A DNA stretch of 11,779 bases from contig JBOGED010000269.1 in NCBI GenBank assembly GCA_050743625.1, forward strand, positions 1-11,779, given 5' to 3'. Made by a program: the position numbers and the translations under genes. This DNA is from JBOGED01 sp050743625 (lineage in GTDB: Bacteria > Actinomycetota > Nitriliruptoria > Euzebyales > Egibacteraceae). Position 1 is the stretch's first letter. Each line of letters starts with the position of its first letter. The notes below the pieces were generated by a model. The model was given only the letters and a program-made list of their open reading frames with translations. It searched no databases and had not been told where the DNA came from. Positions 1 through 6,903 of the stretch are shown one piece after another.

Positions 1-8
1 TCGGTTAG

Positions 9-662
9 GTGTTCGTGGCTATCACCAACAACGGGTACCACTACGTGCGGACCGCGGAAACCGTGTGTGGCGAGACGGAGGCGTTCCTCCAGGCTTACCG
101 CGGTCACTTCGGTCGGCCGCTGCGCCCGGCCGGGCGTGCCCTCCGCGGCCTGTTGCCGGCCCTTCGCGGCCACCCGGCCGCACCTGTGCTACTGGATCTG
201 CGTGGGTCGTCGGACTTCGCGCGCGATGTGCTTGAGGCAACCCGGCGGATCCCCGCAGGGCAGACCCGGCCCTACGGCTGGATCGCGCGAGAGGCCGGCC
301 GCCCCCGCGCGGTTCGCGCGGTCGGCTCGGTGCTCGCCCGCAACCCGGTGCCGTTGCTGATCCCGTGTCACCGCGTCGTGCGCGCGGACGGTCAGGTCGG
401 TGCCTACATGTTCGGGACCGCTCACAAAGAGGCGCTGCTGCGAGCCGAGAAGGTCAACGTCGATGAGGTCCTCGCGCTGGCGCGGCAGGGCGTGCACTTT
501 CTTGGCAGTGACACTACCGGTGTCGTGTGCTTCCCCACCTGCCACAACGCTCGCAGGATCACCCCCGCTCACCGCCGCGGCTTCGCGCGGATCGCCTCGG
601 CGCTGGACGCTGGCTACCGGCCCTGCAAGCACTGCCGGCCCGCCGCGACGGAGTCCGCGTGA
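9..662 (+). CDS. Methylated-DNA-protein cysteine methyltransferase fused to a C-terminal Ada zinc-binding domain
   Basis: This is a suicide DNA repair protein that should transfer alkyl groups from O6-alkylguanine to its own cysteine. The methyltransferase core spans about residues 66-148 and carries the active-site PCHR motif with Cys120. Residues about 160-212 match the Ada N-terminal metal-binding domain: Cys174, Cys178, Cys206 and Cys209 have nearly the spacing of E. coli Ada (Cys38/42/69/72), so Cys174 would be the phosphotriester methyl acceptor. The domain order is the reverse of Ada and no AraC-type helix-turn-helix follows. The first usable start is GTG at 9, directly after an in-frame TAG (6-8); GTG at 15 is an alternative. 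The protein begins inside what is normally the N-terminal subdomain, so 10-20 residues seem to be missing. Its TGA overlaps the next gene's GTG. The family call is firm; the start is doubtful. Confidence 0.88.
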   Translation: MFVAITNNGYHYVRTAETVCGETEAFLQAYRGHFGRPLRPAGRALRGLLPALRGHPAAPVLLDLRGSSDFARDVLEATRRIPAGQTRPYGWIAREAGRPRAVRAVGSVLARNPVPLLIPCHRVVRADGQVGAYMFGTAHKEALLRAEKVNVDEVLALARQGVHFLGSDTTGVVCFPTCHNARRITPAHRRGFARIASALDAGYRPCKHCRPAATESA

Positions 663-1336
663 CGATGGCGATCGACCTCATCCCACGTGAGCGCCGGGTT
701 CTCGCACCCGGTGCGGTGCACCTGCCTGGGTGGCTGGCCCTCGACCAGCAACGCAGGTTGGTGCGGGCGTGCCGTGACTGGGCCAGCCAGGGACCTGGGA
801 TCCGGGCGGCCTCGCTGCCCAACGGCGCGCAGATGTCGGTCCGCACGGTCTGCTTGGGGTGGCATTGGTACCCCTACCGCTACTCCCGCACCCGCGACGA
901 CCAAGACGGGTCACCGGTGACCCCGTTTCCGGACTGGCTCGCCGACCTGGGCCGCGCGGCGCTCGCCGATGCCTATCAGGATCGTGAGCGAGCGGCCGGC
1001 TACCGGCCCGACGTCGCCCTCATCAACCATTACGGCGCTGGTGCCCGCCTCGGGCTGCACCGTGACAGCGACGAGAAGGTCCTCGAACCGATCGTGTCGC
1101 TGAGCCTCGGCGCCGCGTGCGTGTTCCGGCTGGGCAACACCGCCAACCGCGGCAGGCCCTGGACCGACGTCGAGCTGCGCTCCGGGGACCTGATCGTCTT
1201 CGGCGACGAGTCCCGGCTGGCCTACCATGGTGTGCCGAAGCTGCTGCCCGACGTTGACGTCCCCACCATCGGCCTCTTGCACGGCCGGCTCAACATCACC
1301 CTCCGAGTCACCGGGATGGAAGGAGACACCTCATGA
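659..1336 (+). CDS. alkB: AlkB, alpha-ketoglutarate-dependent DNA dealkylase
   Basis: This cytoplasmic Fe(II)/2-oxoglutarate dioxygenase oxidatively removes methyl groups from 1-methyladenine and 3-methylcytosine in DNA. Its 225 residues compare with 216 in E. coli AlkB. The iron ligands are visible as His134 and Asp136 (LHRD) and His190 (YHG). The 2-oxoglutarate-binding arginines are Arg210 and Arg216 in RLNITLR. The NHYG motif and the MSV segment at about residue 59, in the nucleotide-recognition lid, also match. The GTG start at 659 overlaps the previous stop as GTGA, with ACGGAG (648-653) five bases upstream; ATG at 665 is an equally reasonable start. The open frame continues further upstream, but that part overlaps the hybrid gene's zinc domain and has no AlkB homology. 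The stop overlaps the next start as ATGA, which points to translational coupling across the repair operon. Confidence 0.95.
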   Translation: MTMAIDLIPRERRVLAPGAVHLPGWLALDQQRRLVRACRDWASQGPGIRAASLPNGAQMSVRTVCLGWHWYPYRYSRTRDDQDGSPVTPFPDWLADLGRAALADAYQDRERAAGYRPDVALINHYGAGARLGLHRDSDEKVLEPIVSLSLGAACVFRLGNTANRGRPWTDVELRSGDLIVFGDESRLAYHGVPKLLPDVDVPTIGLLHGRLNITLRVTGMEGDTS

Positions 1337-1848
1337 ACGCGACCACCGCACCCGTGACGGTCACTCACGACACGCCGATCGGCGCGCTCACCCTCTCCGC
1401 GTCCGACGCCGGCCTGACCCGCTGCACCTTCCGCACCGTCGCGGAGACGCGCGTCGACGCATCGTCCACGGCGAGTGGGTGGCTCGACCAGGCCCGCCGC
1501 GAACTCGACCGCTACTTCGCCGGCGACCTGCGCACCTTCACCGTCCCTGTGGACCTGCGCCGGGTCGGCGGCCTGCACCGGCGCGTGTTGGGCGCCCTAG
1601 GCCAGATCGGCTATGGGCAGACCATCACCTACGGCACGCTGGCCGCCATGGTCGGTCTCACCGACGACGGCCCTCGCGAGGTCGGCGGGGCAATGGCCCG
1701 CAACCCCATCCTGATCATCGTCCCCTGCCACCGTATCCTCGGCGCCGGCGGAAACCTCACCGGCTACGCAGGCGGCCTGCCCGCGAAGCAGTGGCTCCTC
1801 CACCTTGAGCGCCACCACCAAGCTCCCCAGCTCGACCTGAAGTGGTAG
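1333..1848 (+). CDS. ogt: Methylated-DNA-protein cysteine methyltransferase (Ogt type)
   Basis: This is a second direct-reversal repair protein for O6-alkylguanine and O4-alkylthymine, here in the ordinary single-domain form of 171 residues. An N-terminal subdomain (about residues 1-75) opens with TPIGALTLSA, the usual start of the family. The DNA-binding and catalytic domain (about 80-160) carries NPILIIVPCHR with the acceptor Cys132, followed by GYAGGLPAKQWLLHLE, the standard C-terminal signature. The start is ATG at 1333, overlapping the alkB stop, with AAGGAG (1319-1324) eight bases upstream. It is the last gene of the three-gene alkylation repair operon. It differs strongly in sequence from the hybrid methyltransferase at the operon's start, so the two are not a recent duplication. 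Confidence 0.96.
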   Translation: MNATTAPVTVTHDTPIGALTLSASDAGLTRCTFRTVAETRVDASSTASGWLDQARRELDRYFAGDLRTFTVPVDLRRVGGLHRRVLGALGQIGYGQTITYGTLAAMVGLTDDGPREVGGAMARNPILIIVPCHRILGAGGNLTGYAGGLPAKQWLLHLERHHQAPQLDLKW

Positions 1849-1896
1849 CGGCGCTAGCCGGGGCAACGTCTCCGCGCGCGGGGAACCTCGGCGGAG

Positions 1897-3261
1897 CTAG
1901 CCGAGATCGACGACCTGGAAGCAGGGGCCGGTGAACTCGAAGTCAGCGGCGGTGGGGCCGGCGAAGAAGTTCTCGAGGACGCTGACGCCGGCGTCCACGC
2001 GGGAGTCGGGCTGCTGGATGACGGTCTGGCGGACGGTGCCGCCGTCGTTGGGGCCGTCGGCGTAGTCGCCGGCGCCCTCAGGGAGCATGCCCTCGTAGTT
2101 GACCGATTCGAGATCGTCGACGGCGGCTCGAAGGCCCTCACGCGTGACGTCTCCGTAGCGGATCGCCTGCTCGAGGGCGGACTTGATCGGGTACGACCAG
2201 ACCCAGCCGTACACGTAGCCGTCGTTGCCGACAACGTCGCCCAAGGCGGCGCGCATCGCCTTGTGGCCGGGGCTTTCGGCGTCGAACGAGCCCCAAGGCG
2301 CCGCCTGCAGGTAATGCTCGCGAAGCGCGGCGGCCGCGTCGCTCTTGAGCAGGGAGGGCGCCCAGGTCGGTCCGTTGCCGATGAACAGCCCGTCGTAGCC
2401 GCGCCCCACGGCTCCGGCCACGATCTCGGCCGTCTCGCGCGGGCTGACAGTCAGGAGGACGAGGTCGGGCTCCTCGCTCACGACCGCGTCGATCGCCTCG
2501 TCGGTGGTGCCGCCAGCGGCCAGCGGGGCCTGCGGCACGGCGGTGAACTCAAGGTCGTTCACCTCGGCGGCGATCCGCGCGCCAGCCGCGCCGTCGTCTC
2601 CGTAGTCACCGGGGTAGTGGACCGCCATCACGCTGCTGACGTTGTGCGCTTGCATGGCGTAGTCAACGGCGTTCATCGACTCGATGCAGTAGTTATTGCC
2701 CGACTCCATGATCACGTCCTCGTACGCCCACGCGGACGTCCACGAGGCTGGCGCGGCGACGATCCCGTTGGTCTGCAGGTCGTCGATGATCGCGGCCGTC
2801 TGGGGAGAGCCGAGGGTCTGGGCGAGGGCGAGGATGTTGGGCTCGATCTCGTCGTAGACCTTCTTGTGCACCTCGGGCTTGTACTTGTTGTCACGGACGT
2901 ACTTGGTGACGTTGACGTCGAACCCGTCGATCCCGCCCGCTTCGTTGACGCGCTGCCAGAACGCGCGTTGAGCCTCGGTGATCGGGACCGCGAGCGGGGT
3001 GAAGGGACCCTCGGTAAGGTCCGATATGGTGCCCAGGTAGATACAGCCGTTCTCGGGATTGACCCGCTCTGGGCACGGCTCCGCCGTGACGCCGACGTCG
3101 GTCTTCACCTGGGTTTGGGAGACCCCCTCCGCTCCGCCAGCCGGCCTGCGCAACGCGCCTGGCGCGGTCCCGTCCGCGCTCTGGTCCGACCCACCAGTGC
3201 ACGCGGCGAGGATGAGGGCGAGGAGGGCGAGAAGCGCGGGCCACACCGTGCGCTGCTTCAT
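1897..3261 (-). CDS. Branched-chain amino acid-type ABC transporter substrate-binding lipoprotein, copy 1
   Basis: This extracytoplasmic solute receptor of the LivK/HAAT family should deliver substrate to the LivHM permease encoded upstream. The 454-residue protein has a lipoprotein signal peptide: a positive start (MKQR), a hydrophobic stretch and a lipobox ending at Cys21 (LAAC), followed by a Gly/Ser/Asp linker. The mature part has the periplasmic-binding type 1 fold pattern, beginning with NGCIYLGTISDLTEGPF and a variant of the usual long-chain start. Besides the lipid-modified cysteine it has only four cysteines (63, 73, 192, 447). ATG at 3261 is chosen because a purine-rich GGAAAGGAA lies nine bases upstream and the signal peptide starts there; an ATG at 3300 in the same frame lacks both. 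It is the last gene of the transporter operon and a clear paralogue of the gene before it. Substrate unknown. Confidence 0.93.
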   Translation of the reverse strand: MKQRTVWPALLALLALILAACTGGSDQSADGTAPGALRRPAGGAEGVSQTQVKTDVGVTAEPCPERVNPENGCIYLGTISDLTEGPFTPLAVPITEAQRAFWQRVNEAGGIDGFDVNVTKYVRDNKYKPEVHKKVYDEIEPNILALAQTLGSPQTAAIIDDLQTNGIVAAPASWTSAWAYEDVIMESGNNYCIESMNAVDYAMQAHNVSSVMAVHYPGDYGDDGAAGARIAAEVNDLEFTAVPQAPLAAGGTTDEAIDAVVSEEPDLVLLTVSPRETAEIVAGAVGRGYDGLFIGNGPTWAPSLLKSDAAAALREHYLQAAPWGSFDAESPGHKAMRAALGDVVGNDGYVYGWVWSYPIKSALEQAIRYGDVTREGLRAAVDDLESVNYEGMLPEGAGDYADGPNDGGTVRQTVIQQPDSRVDAGVSVLENFFAGPTAADFEFTGPCFQVVDLG

Positions 3262-3376
3262 CTCTTGCGCTTCCTTTCCGACCCCAGAAGGACTAGTCAT
3301 ATCGGGCTAGAGGAGCCTAAATCTACGGGGCAGCTCGAGCCTAGTCGATGGACCTTTCGCACCAGTGGGCCGGTAG

Positions 3377-3408
3377 GGCTCACCGTCCGGTGGACGCACG
3401 TACGAGCC
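3377..3408 (-). other. Weak stem-loop between the two binding-protein genes
   Basis: Just downstream of the copy 2 stop codon, in the 151-base gap before copy 1, GGCTC and GAGCC arms enclose an inner GTCC/GGAC pair with a three-base loop. No T-tract follows, so it is not a classical terminator. It could be a 3' processing or stability structure that sets different levels of the two binding proteins, or it could be chance in GC-rich DNA. The rest of the gap shows nothing recognisable apart from the copy 1 ribosome binding site. Confidence 0.25.
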
Positions 3409-3412
3409 GTGA

Positions 3413-4726
3413 CTAGACCTGCTGCTGCATGAAACAGGGCTCGTCGCCGAACGCGAAGCTCTCGGCTGTCGGCCCGGTGAAGAATCCCTGGACCTCGCGC
3501 AAGCCGGTCGGCGCGTCGCGGTCCGCCTTGTGGATGATGTTCTGGCGGAAGACCTCCGCATCCACCTCACCGGTGAAGTTGCCGGCTCCCGAGGGCAGCA
3601 TGCCCTCGTAATCGACCGCGTCAAGCTGCTCCACGGCCGCGAGAAGGCCTTGCCGGGTGAGGTCGCCGTTCGCGGCGGCCCTCTCCAGGGCGGCCTTCAA
3701 CGGGTAGGAGAAGGCCCAACCCGCGATGTAGCCCTCGTTGGGGGTGACGTCGCCGAGCACGGCGCGCATCGCCTGGTGACCGGCGGTGTCGCTCTGCCAG
3801 GCGCCCCAGGGGCTGGACTGCAGGTAGAGCCGCTCGAGGGCGTCGGCCGCGCGGTGCTGGAGCAGCGAGGGGCTCCAGGTCGGGCTCGTGCCGATGAACC
3901 GCCCGTCGTAGCCGCGCGTGGCCGCGTCACCGACGATCTCGGCGGTCTCCCTGGGCGAGACGGTGAGGATGACCAGGTCAGGCTGTCGCTGGATGATCGC
4001 ATCGACCGCCGCGGTCGTGGTGCCGCCCGCGGCGATCGGGGTCTGCTCGATGTTGGTGAAGGGCAGGCCGTGGGCGTCCGCGGCGATCTTCGCTCCGGCG
4101 GCCCCGTCGTCGCCGTAGTCGCCGTCGAAGTGGATCGCCATGACGGATCCGGCGTCGCCGTCGGAGACCGCATAGTCGACCGCGTTCATCGACTCGATGC
4201 AGTACGGGGAGCCGGACTCGACGATCGCGGGCTCGTACAGCCAGGCAGAGGTCCACGACGCCGGCGCCGAGACGACGCTGTTGGCCGAAAGGTCCTCGAT
4301 GATGGCCGCGGTCGTCGGCGAGCCCAATGTCTGGGCGAGGCCGAGCACGTCGCCCTTGATCTCCTGCCACACCTCGTTGTGGACCTGCGGGTTGTACTTG
4401 TTGTCGCGTACGTACTTGGTGACGTTGACGTCGAACCCGCCGATCCCGCCCTGCTCGTTCACTCGCCGCCAGAACGCCTTCTGGGACTCGGTGATCGGCA
4501 CCGCAAGCGCCGCGAACGGGCCCTCGGTGAGGTCCGAGATCGTCCCGAGATAGATGCAGCCGTTCGTTGGGTTGACCGCGTCCGGGCACGCCTCTTGCGT
4601 GACGCCGACGCCCGTGGAGAGTGACCCGCCACCGGCCTGCTCGCCCGTCTCACCAGAGCCTCGGCAGGCCGCCGTGACCAGCGACAGCGCCAGGAGAGAT
4701 GCCGCGGCCTTCATACGCAGGTTCAT
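3413..4726 (-). CDS. Branched-chain amino acid-type ABC transporter substrate-binding lipoprotein, copy 2
   Basis: This second LivK/HAAT-family receptor has 437 residues. Its signal peptide ends in a lipobox at Cys21 (TAAC, with a less common Thr at position -3). By eye, well over half its residues match copy 1, including NGCIYLGTISDLTEGPF, FDVNVTKYVRDNKY, GDYGDDGAAGA and LTVSPRETAEIV. All four mature cysteines are conserved (47, 57, 176, 431), which suggests two shared disulfides. The linker after the lipid anchor and the C-terminal region diverge most. ATG at 4726 is chosen because it starts the signal peptide and has AAGGGG about eight bases upstream; the open frame further upstream overlaps livM. 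It lies 22 bases after livM and is probably cotranscribed with it. Two receptors for one permease would widen or tune the substrate range; the ligand cannot be read from sequence. Confidence 0.93.
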   Translation of the reverse strand: MNLRMKAAASLLALSLVTAACRGSGETGEQAGGGSLSTGVGVTQEACPDAVNPTNGCIYLGTISDLTEGPFAALAVPITESQKAFWRRVNEQGGIGGFDVNVTKYVRDNKYNPQVHNEVWQEIKGDVLGLAQTLGSPTTAAIIEDLSANSVVSAPASWTSAWLYEPAIVESGSPYCIESMNAVDYAVSDGDAGSVMAIHFDGDYGDDGAAGAKIAADAHGLPFTNIEQTPIAAGGTTTAAVDAIIQRQPDLVILTVSPRETAEIVGDAATRGYDGRFIGTSPTWSPSLLQHRAADALERLYLQSSPWGAWQSDTAGHQAMRAVLGDVTPNEGYIAGWAFSYPLKAALERAAANGDLTRQGLLAAVEQLDAVDYEGMLPSGAGNFTGEVDAEVFRQNIIHKADRDAPTGLREVQGFFTGPTAESFAFGDEPCFMQQQV

Positions 4727-4748
4727 AAGGACAACCCCTTCGGCCGGC

Positions 4749-5843
4749 TCAGTAGGAGTACGGCCATTCTTTCCAGTAGTTGCGGACGCGGGTCCAGATC
4801 CCGTACAGCCCACGCGGCTCGAAGAGCAGGAAGCCGACGATGAGCAGGCCGTACAGGATCGCCTCGAGCTGAAAGGCGCCGCCTCCGCTCAACTCACCGG
4901 CAAAGGGTAGCGAACCCGAGACCTCGCGCGTGAGCCGACCCAGCGTGCTGATGAACAGTGCGCCCATGATCGAGCCCGAGATCGTCGCGACCCCGCCGAT
5001 CAGAACCATCGCAATGTACTGGATGCTCAGCAAGAGCCCGAACTCGGTCGGCTCCAAGAACCCGCTGACCGTATAGAACAGCGCCCCCGTCACACCGGCG
5101 TAAAACGACGAGACGGTGAACGCGATCGCCTTCTGCCTCGCAAGGTTGACGCCGATCACCTCGGCCGCGATGTCCCGGTCTCGGACCGCCGCGAACGCGC
5201 GGCCAACGGCCGAACGCGCGATGTTCCGGCCGATCAGCGCGAACAACGCGAGCAGGGCAAGCATCAGCAGGTAGGTCTGCTGCTCGCTCGACAGCCACGA
5301 GTCTTGCGAGAGATCGAACCCGAACACCTCGAGCTTCGCGGCAGCGCGCCCCACCCCGACACCGCCGGTGAGCGGCGTGGCCTCCTTGAAGAGGTGGTCT
5401 CCCAGAAAGACCAGTCCCAACGTGACGATCGCCAGGTACAGGCCTTTAAGCCGGACAGCCAAGGGCGCGACGAGCAGCCCCGCGAACGCCGACACCGCTC
5501 CCGCGGCCAACAGCCACACCGGCAGGGACGTGAGGCCGAGCGTCAACGCCCGCGCGCGCTCGGGGTCGCTCCCGACCACCGCCGCGGTATAGGCGCCAAG
5601 GCCGATGAAGAACGCGTGCCCCAGTGACACCTGGCCGGCGTACCCCGTAACCAGGTTGAGACCGATCGCACCGATCGAGGCGACCAGCCCCAGCGAGAGC
5701 ACCACGAGCAGGTCGTCCGTGAGCACGAACGGCAGCCCCGCGGCGGCGGCGGCGATCCCCGCTACGCCTTTGCGCTTGCCTGGCGTGTCGAGCAAGGCCA
5801 TGTCCTGCGCGTAGGCGGTGTACAGCGCCGGGCGTCCCCTCAT
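4749..5843 (-). CDS. livM: Branched-chain amino acid-type ABC transporter permease LivM
   Basis: This is one of two inner-membrane permease subunits of the HAAT importer. The 364-residue protein starts with about 25 hydrophilic residues. Roughly eight to ten hydrophobic segments follow, with the family signature GLNLVTGYAGQVSLGHAFFIG near residues 61-80. The cytoplasmic coupling region, about 235-265 (GRAFAAVRDRDIAAEVIGV), contacts the ATPases. The stretch IGGVATISGSIMGALF is also characteristic. ATG at 5843 overlaps the livH stop as ATGA, and CCTCC on the + strand (5854-5858, GGAGG on the coding strand) gives a good ribosome binding site ten bases upstream. The open frame further upstream lies inside livH and looks like a shadow. 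The C-terminal tail is aromatic and charged (NYWKEWPYSY). Substrate specificity is set mainly by the binding proteins encoded just downstream. Confidence 0.94.
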   Translation of the reverse strand: MRGRPALYTAYAQDMALLDTPGKRKGVAGIAAAAAGLPFVLTDDLLVVLSLGLVASIGAIGLNLVTGYAGQVSLGHAFFIGLGAYTAAVVGSDPERARALTLGLTSLPVWLLAAGAVSAFAGLLVAPLAVRLKGLYLAIVTLGLVFLGDHLFKEATPLTGGVGVGRAAAKLEVFGFDLSQDSWLSSEQQTYLLMLALLALFALIGRNIARSAVGRAFAAVRDRDIAAEVIGVNLARQKAIAFTVSSFYAGVTGALFYTVSGFLEPTEFGLLLSIQYIAMVLIGGVATISGSIMGALFISTLGRLTREVSGSLPFAGELSGGGAFQLEAILYGLLIVGFLLFEPRGLYGIWTRVRNYWKEWPYSY

Positions 5844-6745
5844 ACGCGCTCGACCTCCGGCGTGCCGAACAGCCCATAGGGCCGGACGAGCAAGACGAGC
5901 AGCATCAACAGGTAGGGCGAGACAGGCGAGAAGTTGTCGCCCAGCCACGGCGCCAGCTCAGGCTGGTAGACGGCCACAAGCGCCTCGAACACCCCGATCA
6001 CCACCCCGCCGACCATCGCGCCGCCGACCGAGTCGAGGCCACCCAGGACGATCGCCGGCAGCGCCTTCAACCCGATCACCCAGGTCTGCTGGTCGAGCCC
6101 CGAGGCGGCGCCGACGAACGCGCCGGCGACCGCGGCGAGCCCCGCGGCGATCGCCCACGACAGGGCGAAGACCGCGCCGACATTGACCCCCTGAGCAAGC
6201 GCGGCCTCTTGGTCGAAGGCGGTTGCCCGCATGGCGAGTCCCATCCGCGACCGCGAGAAGAAGCGAAGAAGCGCCACCGCGATGACCGCGGTCACGACGG
6301 TGATCCAGACGAACCGCTGAGGCACCTCCACACCAGCGAGCTCCAGCGTGGCCAGCCCCCAAGGGTCACCGACCGTGCGCACGTTCACACCGATGAACCG
6401 GTTGGTGACGACGCGGACGATGCTGTCGACGCCGAGCGTGATGATCGCGGCGACGAACACCGGTTTGCCGACCATCGGTCGCAGCGCGAGGCGCTCGACG
6501 ACCAGGCCAAGCACCCCCGCGGCGACGACCCCGAGGGGAATCGAGGCCCAGAACCCCAACCCCACGTCGACCGCAAGGATCGAGATCAGCGTGCCCCCCG
6601 CCATCATCAGCCCTGGCTGGGCGAAGCTGATCACCCGCGTGGCCTTATAGATCACGACGAAGCCGATCGCGAGCAGCGCGTAGATCGACCCGGCGCCCAG
6701 CCCCGCGACCAGCGCCTGCACCAGCCGGACCGCGCCCTCGCTCAC
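5840..6745 (-). CDS. livH: Branched-chain amino acid-type ABC transporter permease LivH
   Basis: This is the partner permease of LivM, with 301 residues, close to the usual length of about 290-310. It is hydrophobic almost throughout. The start GLGAGSIYALLAIGFVVIYKATRVISFAQ is the classic LivH N-terminus, ending in the I-x-FAxPG-type loop. The cytoplasmic coupling loop (RSRMGLAMRATAFDQEAALAQGV, about residues 165-187) and ALPAIVLGGLDSVGGAMVGG (about 228-247) are also diagnostic. The start is GTG at 6745, the only one that preserves the family N-terminus. Its GGAGG ribosome binding site (6755-6759) is nine bases upstream but lies in the 3' arm of a 14-bp hairpin (6747-6778), so translation may be restrained. 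It is followed by livM with a stop-start overlap, and comes 245 bases after the acyl-CoA ligase gene. Confidence 0.95.
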   Translation of the reverse strand: MSEGAVRLVQALVAGLGAGSIYALLAIGFVVIYKATRVISFAQPGLMMAGGTLISILAVDVGLGFWASIPLGVVAAGVLGLVVERLALRPMVGKPVFVAAIITLGVDSIVRVVTNRFIGVNVRTVGDPWGLATLELAGVEVPQRFVWITVVTAVIAVALLRFFSRSRMGLAMRATAFDQEAALAQGVNVGAVFALSWAIAAGLAAVAGAFVGAASGLDQQTWVIGLKALPAIVLGGLDSVGGAMVGGVVIGVFEALVAVYQPELAPWLGDNFSPVSPYLLMLLVLLVRPYGLFGTPEVERV

Positions 6746-6746
6746 C

Positions 6747-6778
6747 GCAACTTTCCTCCGGATACGGAGGAAAGTTGC
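6747..6778 (-). promoter_or_regulatory. Perfect 14-bp hairpin that encloses the livH ribosome binding site
   Basis: Left arm GCAACTTTCCTCCG (6747-6760), loop GATA and right arm CGGAGGAAAGTTGC (6765-6778) form a perfect inverted repeat. In the livH transcript the 3' arm contains GGAGG, the Shine-Dalgarno sequence, and the stem ends one base before the GTG start. Folding would therefore hide the ribosome binding site. Either this is translational control of livH (and, through the overlap, livM), or a palindromic repeat element happens to have supplied the site. The structure itself is certain; the regulatory role is inferred. Confidence 0.7.
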
Positions 6779-6792
6779 AAGTTAAGCGCACG

Positions 6793-6805
6793 CTTGCGGA
6801 GCAAG
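6793..6805. repeat. Small inverted repeat between the two large hairpins
   Basis: CTTGC, a GGA loop and GCAAG form a short five-pair stem midway between the two larger hairpins. It shares the GCGGAG core seen at the tip of its neighbour. By itself it is too short to be meaningful, but its position suggests a three-stem leader. Confidence 0.35.
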
Positions 6806-6807
6806 AC

Positions 6808-6841
6808 CGTAGTTTTCCTTCGCCTGCGGAGGAAAACTACG
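6808..6841. repeat. Second hairpin, related to the livH leader hairpin
   Basis: Left arm GTAGTTTTCCTTCG (6809-6822), loop CCTG and right arm CGGAGGAAAACTAC (6827-6840) form 14 pairs with one G-T wobble, closed by a further C-G pair (6808/6841). Compared with the hairpin at 6747-6778, the tip-proximal TTTCC/GGAAA part is shared. Three positions near the base differ in both arms, so that pairing is preserved (T-A to C-G, G-C to A-T, T-A to C-G). This points to a conserved paired element rather than chance. No T-tract follows on either strand, so it is not a standard terminator. It may be a REP-like dispersed palindrome or part of a structured leader. Confidence 0.65.
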
Positions 6842-6903
6842 CCTTCCCGGCACGCGGTCAGGACTGGCTTGTCCGCGCGGCCCCTTAAGAGCGACGGCGC
6901 CAG

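Noticed and set aside
1849..1896. Possible bidirectional terminator between the convergent ogt and binding-protein genes
   Set aside because: GCTAGC occurs at both ends (1853-1858, 1896-1901) and CCGCGCGCGG lies between, but the best fold is bulged and no T-tract follows on either strand.
2263..4624. Long open frames on the + strand opposite the two binding-protein genes
   Set aside because: They are mirror frames of high-GC coding sequence. They give Arg/Gly/Asp-rich products with no family resemblance, whereas the opposite strand gives clear lipoproteins.
6747..6841. CRISPR array
   Set aside because: There are only two diverged palindromic units, with no regular repeat-spacer pattern and no cas genes.
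6808..6841. Rho-independent terminator after the acyl-CoA ligase
   Set aside because: The stem is strong but lies about 150 bases past the stop and has no T-rich run after it on either strand.
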